Assembly (NCBI RefSeq): GCF_016652235.1
Contig: NZ_JAEPKU010000014.1
Location: 1 to 51,682, forward strand
From: Dysgonomonas sp. Marseille-P4677
GTDB lineage: Bacteria > Bacteroidota > Bacteroidia > Bacteroidales > Dysgonomonadaceae
DNA: 51,682 nt
Direction: 5' to 3'
Shown here in pieces: positions 18,469-28,190 of this stretch. The translations under genes and the position numbers were made by a program. Below the pieces are notes generated by a model. The model saw only the letters and a program-made list of their open reading frames with translations, searched no databases and was not told where the DNA came from. Position 1 is the first letter of the stretch. Every line of letters begins with the position of its first letter.

Positions 18469-19854
18469 TTACATTCTTCTTCCTCGTGATTGTTGCTGAG
18501 ACTCATCCTGCTCTTGTTGGGTGTCCTGCTTTTCTTTCTGCTGCTCAGTCGGAGTTGTCTGTCCCTGCTCTAACGGCTCTTTGACATTCTTGGTGGCTTC
18601 GGTGGTTTTCCCTTCGGAATTAACTGCGACCTGTACTTTGTGTCCGTCATCAGGCTTAACAAGTCCCTGTTCCAATGCTTTTTTGTAGTCGGTAGCAAAC
18701 ATAAAGTCTGTTTTACCCTCTTCGGGTTTCCATGTGATATAGCCGTTGTAGTTCTTGCCGTTGCGATCGGTAAGTCCACTCACATAAACAGTTTTTCCTT
18801 CCTGTAAGCTGGCTCGCTGATCTTCGGTCAGTTCTTTTTTACGAAAAGTCTTAGGAACTCTGTCTTGCTCCTGCGTTTGTATTTGGCTTTGTCGCTGATT
18901 ATTTCCAAAGTAGATTTCAAGACCTCTTCGGTCAGCATTGATTTGGATATTGGCACTAAATAAAGTTCCTTTCTTCGATAGCATATCTTTCAAAAACACA
19001 GCCTTCCCTTCAGCCAGATCTTTCTTTTGTTCGTCATTTAGCACCACACCTTTAAACTCGGCAGGGAGTTTAATCCGATCGGCACGGAGAGCAACCAATT
19101 CATTGGTTAGTTTATCTACTGAAATGAAAGCCTGCATCTTCATACCTTCTCTTGGCTCAATCTCGATCAATCGCCCTGCATTACCTGTTTCACGAAGATT
19201 CTTTTTATCTTCATCCGTAAATGTGGCTCCCATAAAAGGATAATTGAGTTCGGGAGCGTTGCGTATGTTATGAATACGCAGTTTCAGATTGCCATCGGCA
19301 TCCTCCCGAAAGGATAAACGAGCATCAGAATAGATAGATTCGCCTAGTGCATCGGTCTTGATGGTTACCAATACAGGGGATTTTTGCCAATTGAGCATAG
19401 GCTCTAAGCTTCCCGACCTTTCCAATTTTTCTTTGGTAATACCCAATTGTCCCAACTGCTCCCAATTGATTCGGGATTCGTCAATAGCCTGATAGGCTTT
19501 GGGTGCAAAGGCTTCGGGTAAAACACGATGTTCTCCTAAGAACTTCTCATTGGATGGATTATCCGGATCTTTGAGCATATTTTCCATCACGGAAACCATA
19601 TTTTCAAAAGCATTGATCGGAACTTTGAAAAAATTGAAGTGTGTAGGATCTTTGTACTGGCTCAGGAAGTTTTTGAAGAAATTCTCCAATACATCTGCAT
19701 TCTTGTCAATCTTTAAAAAGTCTGGCTCATTTTCTTTGCTAGGCTTGACAGTTTTGGGACTTCCATCTTCATTAATACCACTGACAACATTGAGGTCGTT
19801 ACTGCCTTCTTCTGTGACCAATAGGATTTCTTGGTCGTTTACTTGTTCATTCAT
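18469..19854 (-). CDS. DUF4099/DUF3945 protein
   Basis: The 461-residue protein has a DUF4099-like N-terminal part (about 45-210, with INWEQLGQLGITKEKLERSG) and then repeated DUF3945 units (GVVLNDEQKKDLAEGKAVFL, and again ELTEDQRASLQEGKTVYVSG). It ends in a Gln-rich, low-complexity tail (TQQEQDESQQQSRGRRM). Such proteins are conserved next to the methylase/helicase gene in Bacteroides ICEs, and often next to topB, which is absent here. The function is unknown. It is the first gene of the minus-strand operon; its upstream region is shared with the WYL gene, transcribed the other way. Confidence 0.8.
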   Translation of the reverse strand: MNEQVNDQEILLVTEEGSNDLNVVSGINEDGSPKTVKPSKENEPDFLKIDKNADVLENFFKNFLSQYKDPTHFNFFKVPINAFENMVSVMENMLKDPDNPSNEKFLGEHRVLPEAFAPKAYQAIDESRINWEQLGQLGITKEKLERSGSLEPMLNWQKSPVLVTIKTDALGESIYSDARLSFREDADGNLKLRIHNIRNAPELNYPFMGATFTDEDKKNLRETGNAGRLIEIEPREGMKMQAFISVDKLTNELVALRADRIKLPAEFKGVVLNDEQKKDLAEGKAVFLKDMLSKKGTLFSANIQINADRRGLEIYFGNNQRQSQIQTQEQDRVPKTFRKKELTEDQRASLQEGKTVYVSGLTDRNGKNYNGYITWKPEEGKTDFMFATDYKKALEQGLVKPDDGHKVQVAVNSEGKTTEATKNVKEPLEQGQTTPTEQQKEKQDTQQEQDESQQQSRGRRM

Positions 19855-20016
19855 AAATCATAATTTTAGTGATGCATCAATAGTAATGCAGCCTAAAATT
19901 AGATTGAGAATAGGTGTATATAGTTGTGTTTTAAATAACTGTCATCTTGTGTCGTGTAAGTGTAGTAGATGTCTAACTAACCAAATTTCACACTACAATA
20001 TAGAACTAATAATGTT

Positions 20017-20024
20017 TATCTTTG
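20017..20024 (+). promoter_or_regulatory. Promoter of the WYL regulator gene
   Basis: TATCTTTG is an exact TAnnTTTG match 28 nt before the ATG at 20053; the -33 region is poor (TTTC near 19986). The TGCAG-N5-CTGCA palindrome found before hsdM and the HIRAN gene is absent here. Confidence 0.6.
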
Positions 20025-20052
20025 TAAGGAGGAATTTAATTTAGAATAATAT

Positions 20053-21069
20053 ATGGCAACTAATAAACATGCTATGATACGCTATAGAGCACTAGACAAA
20101 TGCTTTAGTAATTTTGGACGAAAATTTTTCATTAACGACTTGATAGAAGCATGTGATAAAGCTATATATGAATATAGTGGTAGTGATATCGGTATCAGTC
20201 GAAGACAAATTTTTGAGGATATAAAATACATGGAAAGTGATGAAGGGTGGAGTATACCTTTGGAAAGATTAAACGAAGGGCGTAAGATATATTATCGATA
20301 CGAAAATTCCTCCTTTTCAATCAATCAGCAACCATTAAGCCCAATGGAAATGGACCAGCTCAAAGATACAATTTATATGTTAAATCGTTTTAGTGGTATG
20401 CCGCACTTCGACTGGATGTACGAGATATTAGCTAGATTCGAAACTTCTTTCAATCTAAAAGGAGACACTTCTAATGTAGTAAGTTTCGAAGAGAATCCGG
20501 ATTTGAAAGGCTTGTATTTTTTCTCAGACCTATTTAATCATATTATTAATAAACAAGTTATCAGGATTACATATAAACGCTTTTCTAAACCAGCTTATGA
20601 AGCTGTATTCCATCCTTATCATCTCAAACAATATAACAATCGTTGGTTCCTTTTTGGTTATAATCCTGAATTTAAAGATAAATATCCAATAACAAGCTTA
20701 GCTTTAGACAGAATAGAACAAATAAAAACTATTCAAGAAAAATATATTGAGAATGATAGTATAGACTTTTATGACTACTTCTATGATGTAGTTGGGGTTT
20801 CAGTACCTGAGAACCAAGAAAAAGAAAGAATTATACTAAAAGCAAACAACAAAGCTTACCATTATATAGTGACAAAACCTATGCATGCATCTCAAAAAGT
20901 CTTAAAATATGATGGAGAGATTGCAACTATTGAACTCAATTTGATTATAAATTACGAATTTGAAACACTGCTACTTGGATATGCAAATGAATTGGAAATT
21001 ATTGCGCCCTTATATTTACGAGAAAAAATTAGGGAGAGAGCCGACAAAGTAATTTCAAAAAATTCTTAA
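20053..21069 (+). CDS. WYL-domain transcriptional regulator
   Basis: The 338-residue protein starts with a winged-HTH region (about 1-90; ISRRQIFEDIKYMES is the recognition part). A WYL domain follows (VFHPYHLKQYNNRWFLFGYN near residues 190-212) and then a C-terminal WCX-like part. WYL regulators of the BrxR/CapW type sit before phage-defence operons and usually repress them until a ligand, probably a nucleic acid, binds. This gene lies 62 bp before hsdM on the same strand but has its own promoter. It is the best candidate for binding the two TGCAG-N5-CTGCA palindromes at the hsdM and HIRAN promoters. Confidence 0.85.
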   Translation: MATNKHAMIRYRALDKCFSNFGRKFFINDLIEACDKAIYEYSGSDIGISRRQIFEDIKYMESDEGWSIPLERLNEGRKIYYRYENSSFSINQQPLSPMEMDQLKDTIYMLNRFSGMPHFDWMYEILARFETSFNLKGDTSNVVSFEENPDLKGLYFFSDLFNHIINKQVIRITYKRFSKPAYEAVFHPYHLKQYNNRWFLFGYNPEFKDKYPITSLALDRIEQIKTIQEKYIENDSIDFYDYFYDVVGVSVPENQEKERIILKANNKAYHYIVTKPMHASQKVLKYDGEIATIELNLIINYEFETLLLGYANELEIIAPLYLREKIRERADKVISKNS

Positions 21070-21072
21070 CAA

Positions 21073-21106
21073 TGCAGTTTAGCTGCACAAATAAATCCGA
21101 TATTTG
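21073..21106 (+). promoter_or_regulatory. hsdM promoter with TGCAG-N5-CTGCA operator
   Basis: TGCAG (21073-21077) and CTGCA (21083-21087) form a perfect inverted repeat with a 5-nt spacer. Nineteen nt after its last base stands the final G of GATATTTG (21099-21106), a near -7 element, so the operator covers the -33 region. The layout is identical to 28124-28157. A protein bound here would block RNA polymerase. Confidence 0.65.
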
Positions 21107-21131
21107 CACTAGAAATAATTAAAACTAAAAT

Positions 21132-23171
21132 ATGACGCCACAAGAATTAGCTCAGATGATATGGAGCATCAAGGAAATAATCAGGGATGACTATAATGAT
21201 AAAAACGTAGATGAGGTTATCCTTCCCTTTACACTATTACGCAGGCTCGACTGCGTAATGGAAAGCTATGCCGATAAAGTAAAAAAAACTATTGAGCAAC
21301 TTCCTGAGCAGATGAAGGAAATGAAAGAAACGGATGAGGATAAATACAACTCATTCCTTGCCAGAATACTCAAAACCAAAAATATATCTTTCTATAATAT
21401 TTCGGGCTTTTCTTTGGCACATATGTTAACTAATCCGAAATCGTTAGGGGATAATTTTAAAACATACCTTGAGGGATTTAGTGAGAATGTGAAAGAAATA
21501 CTTTACAACTTTACAGGAGGGAAAGAGAAAGGACTAGGTCCAATATACGAAACTCTATTACGAAAAAATCTTCTTTTTAATGTAACTCAAGAATTTGTCA
21601 CAAAAGCTGACTTACATCCCGAAAAAGTAGATAATCATACGATGGGAACTGTCTTTGAAATTATCATTCGTATGTCGAAAGAGAGTACAAATGAGACCGC
21701 AGGTCAGTATTATACCCCACGAGAGATAGTTAACCTATTGGTTAGCCTTGTCTTTACGGGACAAGAAGAATTAATGAAAACCCCTGGGCAACACTTTTCC
21801 ATCTATGACCCTTGCTGCGGTACGGGTGGTATGCTTACAGTTGCCAAAGAGTATATGCAAAGTCATTCAGGTAGAAATGATGTCAAAGTATTTCAGTATG
21901 GTCAAGAAATCAACGAGCAGACTTATGCTATCTGTAAATCAGATATTCTGATGAAAGGGGATGAAGCTGATAACATCAAGCTTGGTAATACAATATCTGA
22001 CGACAAGTTTCCGGGGAAAACATTCAGTTATATGATTACCAATCCTCCTTTTGGTGTAGATTGGAAAAAAGATAAAGGATATGTAGAAAATGAAGCACAA
22101 AACCCAAGGGGTCGATTCTCGGCAGGATTGCCCGATAGCAGTGATGGTTCACTTTTGTTTCTAATGCATATGATAAGTAAAATGGACGAAGGAGGATCAC
22201 GTATAGGTATCATTCTCAACGGATCGCCTCTTTTCAATGGAGATGCAGGAAGTGGATGGAGTAATATTCGCAAGATGTTGCTTGATAAAGATCTACTTGA
22301 TACGATTGTTTCACTACCTAAGAATCTATTCTATGGTACTGATATATCTACATACATGTGGATTCTCGATAATAAAAAACCAAAAGACCGAGAAGGTAAA
22401 GTATTGCTTATAAATGGGGCTCAATCTCAATATGCGTCCTTGCTTTCCCGTAGTCTCGGTAAAAAACGTTATGAGGTAAATGCTACTGGAATGAAAGAAC
22501 TTCAACGCTTTTACAGAGAATATAAAGATGCCTATCATGACTTTGGAGATGGAGAATTCATACAAGTAGCCAAACTAATGGATAAAGAAGATTTTCTGTA
22601 TACCAAAATAACAGTAGATAGACCCCTCAGACTAAAATACGAGAACTTAGAAAATAAGCTTCAAGACTTTTTGGAAAACACAAAAATGTCGGCAACCGAA
22701 AAAGATAAAGCAAAACAAATACTTCAACTGGTAAAAAAGGAGAGTCCGAAAACTCCATTGAATGATGAAGAGTTTTTCAATTATTTAGCTAAAAATAAAG
22801 TGAAACCAACAGCAGGACTGATCAAGAAACTACGAAGCTCTATTGGCGAAGTAGATGAAACTTTTGCTGAAGTGCTTGAATCTCCATTTGATCAAACATC
22901 GCCGTTTATCCCCGATACAGACTTACGAGATACCGAAAGCATACCATACAAACAAGATATAGAGACATACTTTAAGGAAGAAGTATTAAAGTTTGCACCT
23001 GATGCTTGGATGGACAGAAGTAAAGATAAAATAGGTTGCGAATTTCCATTTACCAAGCTGTTTTATGTCTATAAACCTTTACGAACTACCCAAGAAATTT
23101 GGGAAGAGATAATGACCCTCGAAAAAGATTTGGACAAGTCGCTAATGGATATAATGGAGGGTGAAGTATGA
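21132..23171 (+). CDS. hsdM: Type I restriction-modification methyltransferase HsdM
   Basis: The 679-residue subunit has the HsdM N-terminal helical domain (MIWSIKEIIRDDYNDKNVDE) and the N6-adenine methylase core: SAM motif DPCCGTGGML at 226-235 and catalytic NPPF at 304-307. The C-terminal part is longer than in small HsdM proteins, with a helical region that would contact HsdS. It should methylate adenine at the site recognised by HsdS and form the M2S and R2M2S complexes. It is followed by hsdS with a 4-nt overlap. Transcription likely depends on the palindrome-covered promoter just upstream. Confidence 0.95.
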   Translation: MTPQELAQMIWSIKEIIRDDYNDKNVDEVILPFTLLRRLDCVMESYADKVKKTIEQLPEQMKEMKETDEDKYNSFLARILKTKNISFYNISGFSLAHMLTNPKSLGDNFKTYLEGFSENVKEILYNFTGGKEKGLGPIYETLLRKNLLFNVTQEFVTKADLHPEKVDNHTMGTVFEIIIRMSKESTNETAGQYYTPREIVNLLVSLVFTGQEELMKTPGQHFSIYDPCCGTGGMLTVAKEYMQSHSGRNDVKVFQYGQEINEQTYAICKSDILMKGDEADNIKLGNTISDDKFPGKTFSYMITNPPFGVDWKKDKGYVENEAQNPRGRFSAGLPDSSDGSLLFLMHMISKMDEGGSRIGIILNGSPLFNGDAGSGWSNIRKMLLDKDLLDTIVSLPKNLFYGTDISTYMWILDNKKPKDREGKVLLINGAQSQYASLLSRSLGKKRYEVNATGMKELQRFYREYKDAYHDFGDGEFIQVAKLMDKEDFLYTKITVDRPLRLKYENLENKLQDFLENTKMSATEKDKAKQILQLVKKESPKTPLNDEEFFNYLAKNKVKPTAGLIKKLRSSIGEVDETFAEVLESPFDQTSPFIPDTDLRDTESIPYKQDIETYFKEEVLKFAPDAWMDRSKDKIGCEFPFTKLFYVYKPLRTTQEIWEEIMTLEKDLDKSLMDIMEGEV

Positions 23172-24502
23172 AGCGATATCCTGAATATAAAGACAGTAGT
23201 ATTGAATGGATCGGAATGATACCGGAACATTGGGAGGTAAGGAAAATAAAAACCTTTAGTCCTGTAAAACGTGGAGCTTCTCCTCGTCCAATAGATAATC
23301 CAATATATTTTGATGATAATGGGGAATATGCATGGGTACGTATTGCTGATGTTACAGCAAGTGAAAGATACCTTACAAGTACAACTCAAAATTTATCAGA
23401 ACTAGGGAGTTCATTAAGTGTAAAAAGAAAGCCTAATGATTTCTTCTTGAGTATTGCAGCAACTGTTGGAAAGCCGATTATAACTAAAATTAAGTGCTGT
23501 ATCCATGATGGTTTCGTATGGTTTCCTAAATTAAAAATGAACCCAGAGTATTTGTATTATATTTTCACATCGGGGCAACCATATTTAGGGCTAGGAAAGA
23601 TGGGTACACAGTTGAATCTGAATACTGAAACAGTAGGAGGTATATCAATACCTGTTCCTAATGATGAAGAAGTAAATCAAATTGTCTCTTTCCTCGACAA
23701 AGAAACGACCCGAATCGATAATATAATAGCTACACGCAAAAAACAAATCGACCTGCTGAAAGAATTAAAGTCGTCTATCATCAGTCGTGCCGTCACCAAA
23801 GGGCTAAACCCCGATGTCGTGATGAAAGACTGCGGTATCGAATGGATTGGAGAAATACCGGAGCATTGGGAAGTGAGAAAAATTAAAAATATTATAACTC
23901 TCCTAACGGACTACGATGCTAATGGTTCTTTCTCAGATATAGCAAAAAATACAAATATAAATAATGGAAATCCTTATGCTTGGATGGTTAGGGCTACTGA
24001 TCTTGTTAATAAAAGGTATGGAATTGTAGAAGGAAATAACTATTGTGATATAGAAACTTATAAATATCTAAAAAAATCATCTTTAAAACCGTTTGACCTT
24101 TTAATCGCTAAAAGGGGGGAAATAGGTAATGTTTACTTAGTTCCTGACTATAAATCACCAATGACACTAGCTCCAAATACATATCTATTAAAGCTTAATA
24201 CATCTATTATATCAAGCTATTATTTGTTTTTTGTTTTAAGTTCTAATATTGGTAAAGAACAATTAAAATTAAACAATAAATCAACAGCTATTGGAGCATT
24301 ATATAAAGATGACGTAAAGTCAATTTATGTATCTCTTCCATCACTATCCGAACAACAAGAAATAGTCACCTATATCGAAAATAAAACAGCCAAGATAGAT
24401 ACTAGCATTGAAAAATTTCAAAAACAAATAGATTTGTTAACTGAATATCGTTCGTCACTAATTACCGAAGCAGTAACGGGAAAGATAGACGTAAGAAGCT
24501 GA
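23168..24502 (+). CDS. hsdS: Type I restriction-modification specificity subunit HsdS
   Basis: The 444-residue protein has two target recognition domains, each opened by the same block (IEWIGMIPEHWEVRKIK at about 13-29 and IEWIGEIPEHWEVRKIK at about 225-241). Each is closed by a helical spacer (DKETTRIDNIIATRKKQIDL; ENKTAKIDTSIEKFQKQIDL). It would set a split DNA recognition site. Its ATG overlaps the hsdM stop. The two halves are direct repeats, and no second hsdS fragment or recombinase lies next to it, so shuffling of specificity is not indicated. Confidence 0.95.
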   Translation: MKRYPEYKDSSIEWIGMIPEHWEVRKIKTFSPVKRGASPRPIDNPIYFDDNGEYAWVRIADVTASERYLTSTTQNLSELGSSLSVKRKPNDFFLSIAATVGKPIITKIKCCIHDGFVWFPKLKMNPEYLYYIFTSGQPYLGLGKMGTQLNLNTETVGGISIPVPNDEEVNQIVSFLDKETTRIDNIIATRKKQIDLLKELKSSIISRAVTKGLNPDVVMKDCGIEWIGEIPEHWEVRKIKNIITLLTDYDANGSFSDIAKNTNINNGNPYAWMVRATDLVNKRYGIVEGNNYCDIETYKYLKKSSLKPFDLLIAKRGEIGNVYLVPDYKSPMTLAPNTYLLKLNTSIISSYYLFFVLSSNIGKEQLKLNNKSTAIGALYKDDVKSIYVSLPSLSEQQEIVTYIENKTAKIDTSIEKFQKQIDLLTEYRSSLITEAVTGKIDVRS

Positions 24503-24534
24503 TAAAAAGTAAAACTTGAAAAATTTAAACTGAT

Positions 24535-27500
24535 ATGACTTACACAACCAATAATCTGAATGGGCCTAACGAAGCCTATTTGGAAAACCTTATCACTTCC
24601 TATTTAGCAGATAGTCCCTTGTACAATCAGCGTAAGGCGAGCGATTTCGATATTGCTCGCATGTGCGATCTAGACATGTTACAACGCTTTATAGAAAAAG
24701 GACAACCCAATGCATGGAATAAATTGATCGGACGCTTTGGCGACAATGCCATGAATGAGGTTGTAAAAGAATATAACAAACGCTTGGATAATGGTATAGG
24801 TTTGCTCAAAGTGTTGCGTGAAGGTTTTACCTTGCAAGGCATAAAAATCAAACTTTTGCAATTCAAGCCAGACCAACAAAAGAACCTGCCCTTTGTAGAG
24901 TTGTATCAGAAAAACTGTTTCTCAGTAGTTCGCCAGATGCGTTATTCAAATTCAGGGAATGATCGTACCAATGAACTTGATTTAGTAATACTGATCAATG
25001 GTATTCCTTTTCTAACTTGCGAGCTTAAAAATGAATTTACAGGACAAAATATTGTGAATGGGATGACTCAGTATCGTACCAGTCGCGATATGAACAATCG
25101 ATTTTTGCGCAATTGCTTAGTTCATTTTGTGATCGACAACAATCGAGTAATGATGACTACCAAGCTCGCTAATGAAGATACACAGTTCCTACCTTTCAAC
25201 ATCGATACCGAAAATCCTATCGTTGAAGGAGATTATGCGACATCCTATATGTGGAAAGATATATTTCAAGCAGATAGTTTGCTAAATATATTACAAGACT
25301 TTATAAAGCAATATATTCCACGTAGCGATCTGAAAAAGCGTGTAGTCACTATTTTTCCTCGTTATCATCAGTTGCGTTGTGTTAGACGTATTATGAGCGA
25401 TGTTAAAGAAAAAGGCATTGGACACAATTATTTAGTACAGCATAGTGCAGGATCGGGCAAGTCGAAAAGTATTGCATGGCTGGCACATCAGCTTAGCGAC
25501 TTATTTGACAACGAAGACAAACCTATATTCGACAGTATAATTGTTGTAACAGACCGTATAGTATTAGACAAAGCCATATCTGACGAAATACACGATTTCG
25601 AGACCGTTGCCGGAGTAGTGAAATCGGTACAGAAAGGCTCTCAAAAACTAGCTGATGCCTTGGAGAAAGGCTATCGAGTCATTGTGACTACTATCCAAAA
25701 ATTCGGGAATGCTCGAAAGCACTTAGACGAACTTAGAGGTAGCCGATTTGCTATTATTATTGATGAGGCTCATAGTTCGCAAAATGGAGAAAATGCTAAA
25801 GACCTGAAACTTACACTAACAGACAAAGACTTACTCCAATCTATTGTTGATAAAGGTGATCCGGATATTGAGAACGACTTCGATCGTTTGATTAGCGAGA
25901 TACAAGCAGCACGACAAAATATGCCGCATATTTCTTATTTTGCATTTACAGCAACCCCAAAAGAACAGACACTAAATCTATTCGGACATAATGGCGAGGC
26001 ATTTGATGTTTACTCTATGAGACAAGCCATTGAAGAAGGTTTCATCATAGATGTTTTAGAAAACTATATCACTTTCAAGTCGTTATTTGAGCTTGTAAAT
26101 AGAGAACAAGTACCTGACGAAAATCAGGAAGAGTATGATAAGAAAAAAGCTCTTCGTTTGATGATGCAATATGTAAACGATAACCCGTATGTTATTACTT
26201 ACAAAGCCAATATGATGCTCAATCATTTTATGACTAAGACGATTCATAAAATTGAAGGTAAGGCTAAGGCAATGGTAGTTACCAGTTCCCGTGCCCATGC
26301 TGTGCGATACAAGCAAGCTTTGGATCAGCTGATCAATGAAAAATATAATGGACAGATATCTACCTTAGTAGCTTTTTCGGGGACAGTAGAGATCAATGAA
26401 CATAAATATACTGAAGAAAATATGAATGGTTTCGGTATTAAGGACGCTGCAATTCGTGATAAATTTAAGGAAGACCATTGCAGAATACTTATTGTTGCCA
26501 ATAAATTTCAAACTGGTTTTGACCAACCCCTTCTGCACACCATGTTCGTAGATAAACAACTCGGAGGTGTTCAGGCTATACAGACATTGAGCCGTTTAAA
26601 TCGTTGCTATACAGGTAAGAAAGATACGATGGTAATTGATTTTGTGAATGAGCAAGACCAGATACAAAAAGCCTTTCAGCCTTATTATCAAACAACTCGT
26701 TTGAGTGAAGAAGCAAATACTCAACAGTTATATGATTATAAATTGGAGATTGATAATTATAAGGTATTTGGGACAAATCAGATTGAAGAGGTCATAGCCG
26801 TATTGATGGATAAAAATCGAAATCCGGAAGAACTTTCTCCATTTTTTCGTTCCTTGGTACAAGATCACGTTGAACCGATGGAAAAAGCAGAGCAAGCCAT
26901 ATTTCGTAAGCAAGTTAATCGCTATGTTAGACGTTATGTATTTTTATCGCAATTAATGACATTTATAGATCCTGAACTGGAGAAGTATTATCTATTTTGC
27001 AAGCTTTTATATAAATTCTTGCCATATACTAAAGATACACTACCATTGGATGTACTAGAAAGAATTAATCTGGATAAGTTTAAGATAGAAGAACGGGAAA
27101 ATGGTTCTATTTTATTGGAAGAAGAGGATGGAAAATTGGGTATTAGTGATGCAACTATAACAAAAACAAATGTAGTGGAATTTGCTACGTTACATCAACT
27201 ACTAGAGGATATTAATGAGCCTTATGCAGGATTTTTAGAAGAGAATGATAAACTAATATATTCTCTATTATTGGAAGTACTTGCTGACAAAGAGATTCAG
27301 GAGGCATTTAATGCTCAAAACACAGTTGATATCCTGATAGAATTAATAAAGGATAAATTTACAACAAAGAGCATTGAAAAGATGAGTCAGTATTTTAGCC
27401 TGATGGATGTAATGTCTTCCAATCAAGCATTTTCTGAAACATTTTTTAGAAAAGCATTTGAGTTCTTAGCAGCTGCTACCATGAAAGGGAATCGTCCCGA

Positions 27501-28059
27501 TTATGATGAAGAAAAACTCAAACAGCTCATGTATGATAATCTGGTTGAAGAGTTTTCGGAATTAGCTGGAGTCACATATAGAGAGTTAGAAGAAGTTATT
27601 GACTGGTTATTCAAAATTTTCAATGCTACTACAGTAGAAAGTTTAGATGGACTAAATGATACATTGAAAGATACTTTCAATAATCTATACAGATCTGAAA
27701 ACAGAGATTTGGATCTGCAAATTTATTTCCAAACTTTAGTAACAAAATATGAAGCTTTTTTAAGAAAGATATATTATATGCGAGAGCATAAAGAACTAGA
27801 ATCTGAAAGTCGCACATCTGGGTTAGTCCATGTCGTTCAACAGTTTGCTGATATTCAAAAGTTATATAAGACCACAGATGAAAAACTTTCCAATATGCAT
27901 GCATATTATAATATGCTATATCAGTGGAGAAATGACCAAGCTCATATGTCTCCGATACTTAAAACTGAAGAGTTAACCCCAGCTCTTCATGCTATAGCTG
28001 TCATGTATGTATACGCAGCGATGGTAAACGCTACTGATTTGGAGATTAACGGATATTAA
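24535..28059 (+). CDS. hsdR: Type I restriction endonuclease subunit HsdR
   Basis: The 1174-residue motor subunit has an N-terminal PD-(D/E)XK nuclease (NELDLVILINGIPFLTCELK, with Asp and ELK near residue 163). An SF2 translocase follows: Walker A HSAGSGKSKS near 303-312, DEAH near 409, FTATPKEQ near 463 and a second RecA domain with TGFDQP. A long helical C-terminal part would bind the methylase complex. It ends the hsdM-hsdS-hsdR operon, 32 nt after hsdS, and a strong terminator follows. All key motifs are present, so the system looks active. Confidence 0.95.
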   Translation: MTYTTNNLNGPNEAYLENLITSYLADSPLYNQRKASDFDIARMCDLDMLQRFIEKGQPNAWNKLIGRFGDNAMNEVVKEYNKRLDNGIGLLKVLREGFTLQGIKIKLLQFKPDQQKNLPFVELYQKNCFSVVRQMRYSNSGNDRTNELDLVILINGIPFLTCELKNEFTGQNIVNGMTQYRTSRDMNNRFLRNCLVHFVIDNNRVMMTTKLANEDTQFLPFNIDTENPIVEGDYATSYMWKDIFQADSLLNILQDFIKQYIPRSDLKKRVVTIFPRYHQLRCVRRIMSDVKEKGIGHNYLVQHSAGSGKSKSIAWLAHQLSDLFDNEDKPIFDSIIVVTDRIVLDKAISDEIHDFETVAGVVKSVQKGSQKLADALEKGYRVIVTTIQKFGNARKHLDELRGSRFAIIIDEAHSSQNGENAKDLKLTLTDKDLLQSIVDKGDPDIENDFDRLISEIQAARQNMPHISYFAFTATPKEQTLNLFGHNGEAFDVYSMRQAIEEGFIIDVLENYITFKSLFELVNREQVPDENQEEYDKKKALRLMMQYVNDNPYVITYKANMMLNHFMTKTIHKIEGKAKAMVVTSSRAHAVRYKQALDQLINEKYNGQISTLVAFSGTVEINEHKYTEENMNGFGIKDAAIRDKFKEDHCRILIVANKFQTGFDQPLLHTMFVDKQLGGVQAIQTLSRLNRCYTGKKDTMVIDFVNEQDQIQKAFQPYYQTTRLSEEANTQQLYDYKLEIDNYKVFGTNQIEEVIAVLMDKNRNPEELSPFFRSLVQDHVEPMEKAEQAIFRKQVNRYVRRYVFLSQLMTFIDPELEKYYLFCKLLYKFLPYTKDTLPLDVLERINLDKFKIEERENGSILLEEEDGKLGISDATITKTNVVEFATLHQLLEDINEPYAGFLEENDKLIYSLLLEVLADKEIQEAFNAQNTVDILIELIKDKFTTKSIEKMSQYFSLMDVMSSNQAFSETFFRKAFEFLAAATMKGNRPDYDEEKLKQLMYDNLVEEFSELAGVTYRELEEVIDWLFKIFNATTVESLDGLNDTLKDTFNNLYRSENRDLDLQIYFQTLVTKYEAFLRKIYYMREHKELESESRTSGLVHVVQQFADIQKLYKTTDEKLSNMHAYYNMLYQWRNDQAHMSPILKTEELTPALHAIAVMYVYAAMVNATDLEINGY

Positions 28060-28084
28060 TTTATATATACATAAATAGTTCTAA

Positions 28085-28119
28085 AGAGATTATTCGAAAG
28101 AATAGTCTCTTTTTTTTTA
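28085..28119 (+). terminator. Terminator of the hsd operon
   Basis: AGAGATTATTC pairs perfectly with GAATAGTCTCT around a 4-nt loop (GAAA), followed by a run of nine or more T. It separates hsdR from the HIRAN gene promoter, so shared control of the two cannot come from read-through. Confidence 0.9.
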
Positions 28120-28123
28120 TCTG

Positions 28124-28157
28124 TGCAGATAGACTGCATAATAGTGGATCATCTTTG
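28124..28157 (+). promoter_or_regulatory. HIRAN-gene promoter with TGCAG-N5-CTGCA operator
   Basis: TGCAG (28124-28128) and CTGCA (28134-28138) form the same palindrome as before hsdM, with a different 5-nt spacer. The last G of CATCTTTG (28150-28157) again lies exactly 19 nt after the palindrome. The ATG follows at 28191. Confidence 0.65.
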
Positions 28158-28190
28158 TAATAGAATATTAAACAACAAAAATCAAAGATT

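Noticed and set aside
19870-19879. TGATGCATCA palindrome upstream of the DUF3945 gene as an operator
   Set aside because: A single 10-bp palindrome without a second copy or a clear promoter is too weak to support.
23200-23890. Repeats in hsdS as sites for phase-variable shuffling
   Set aside because: The two blocks are direct, diverged repeats normal for two recognition domains; there is no second hsdS and no adjacent invertase.
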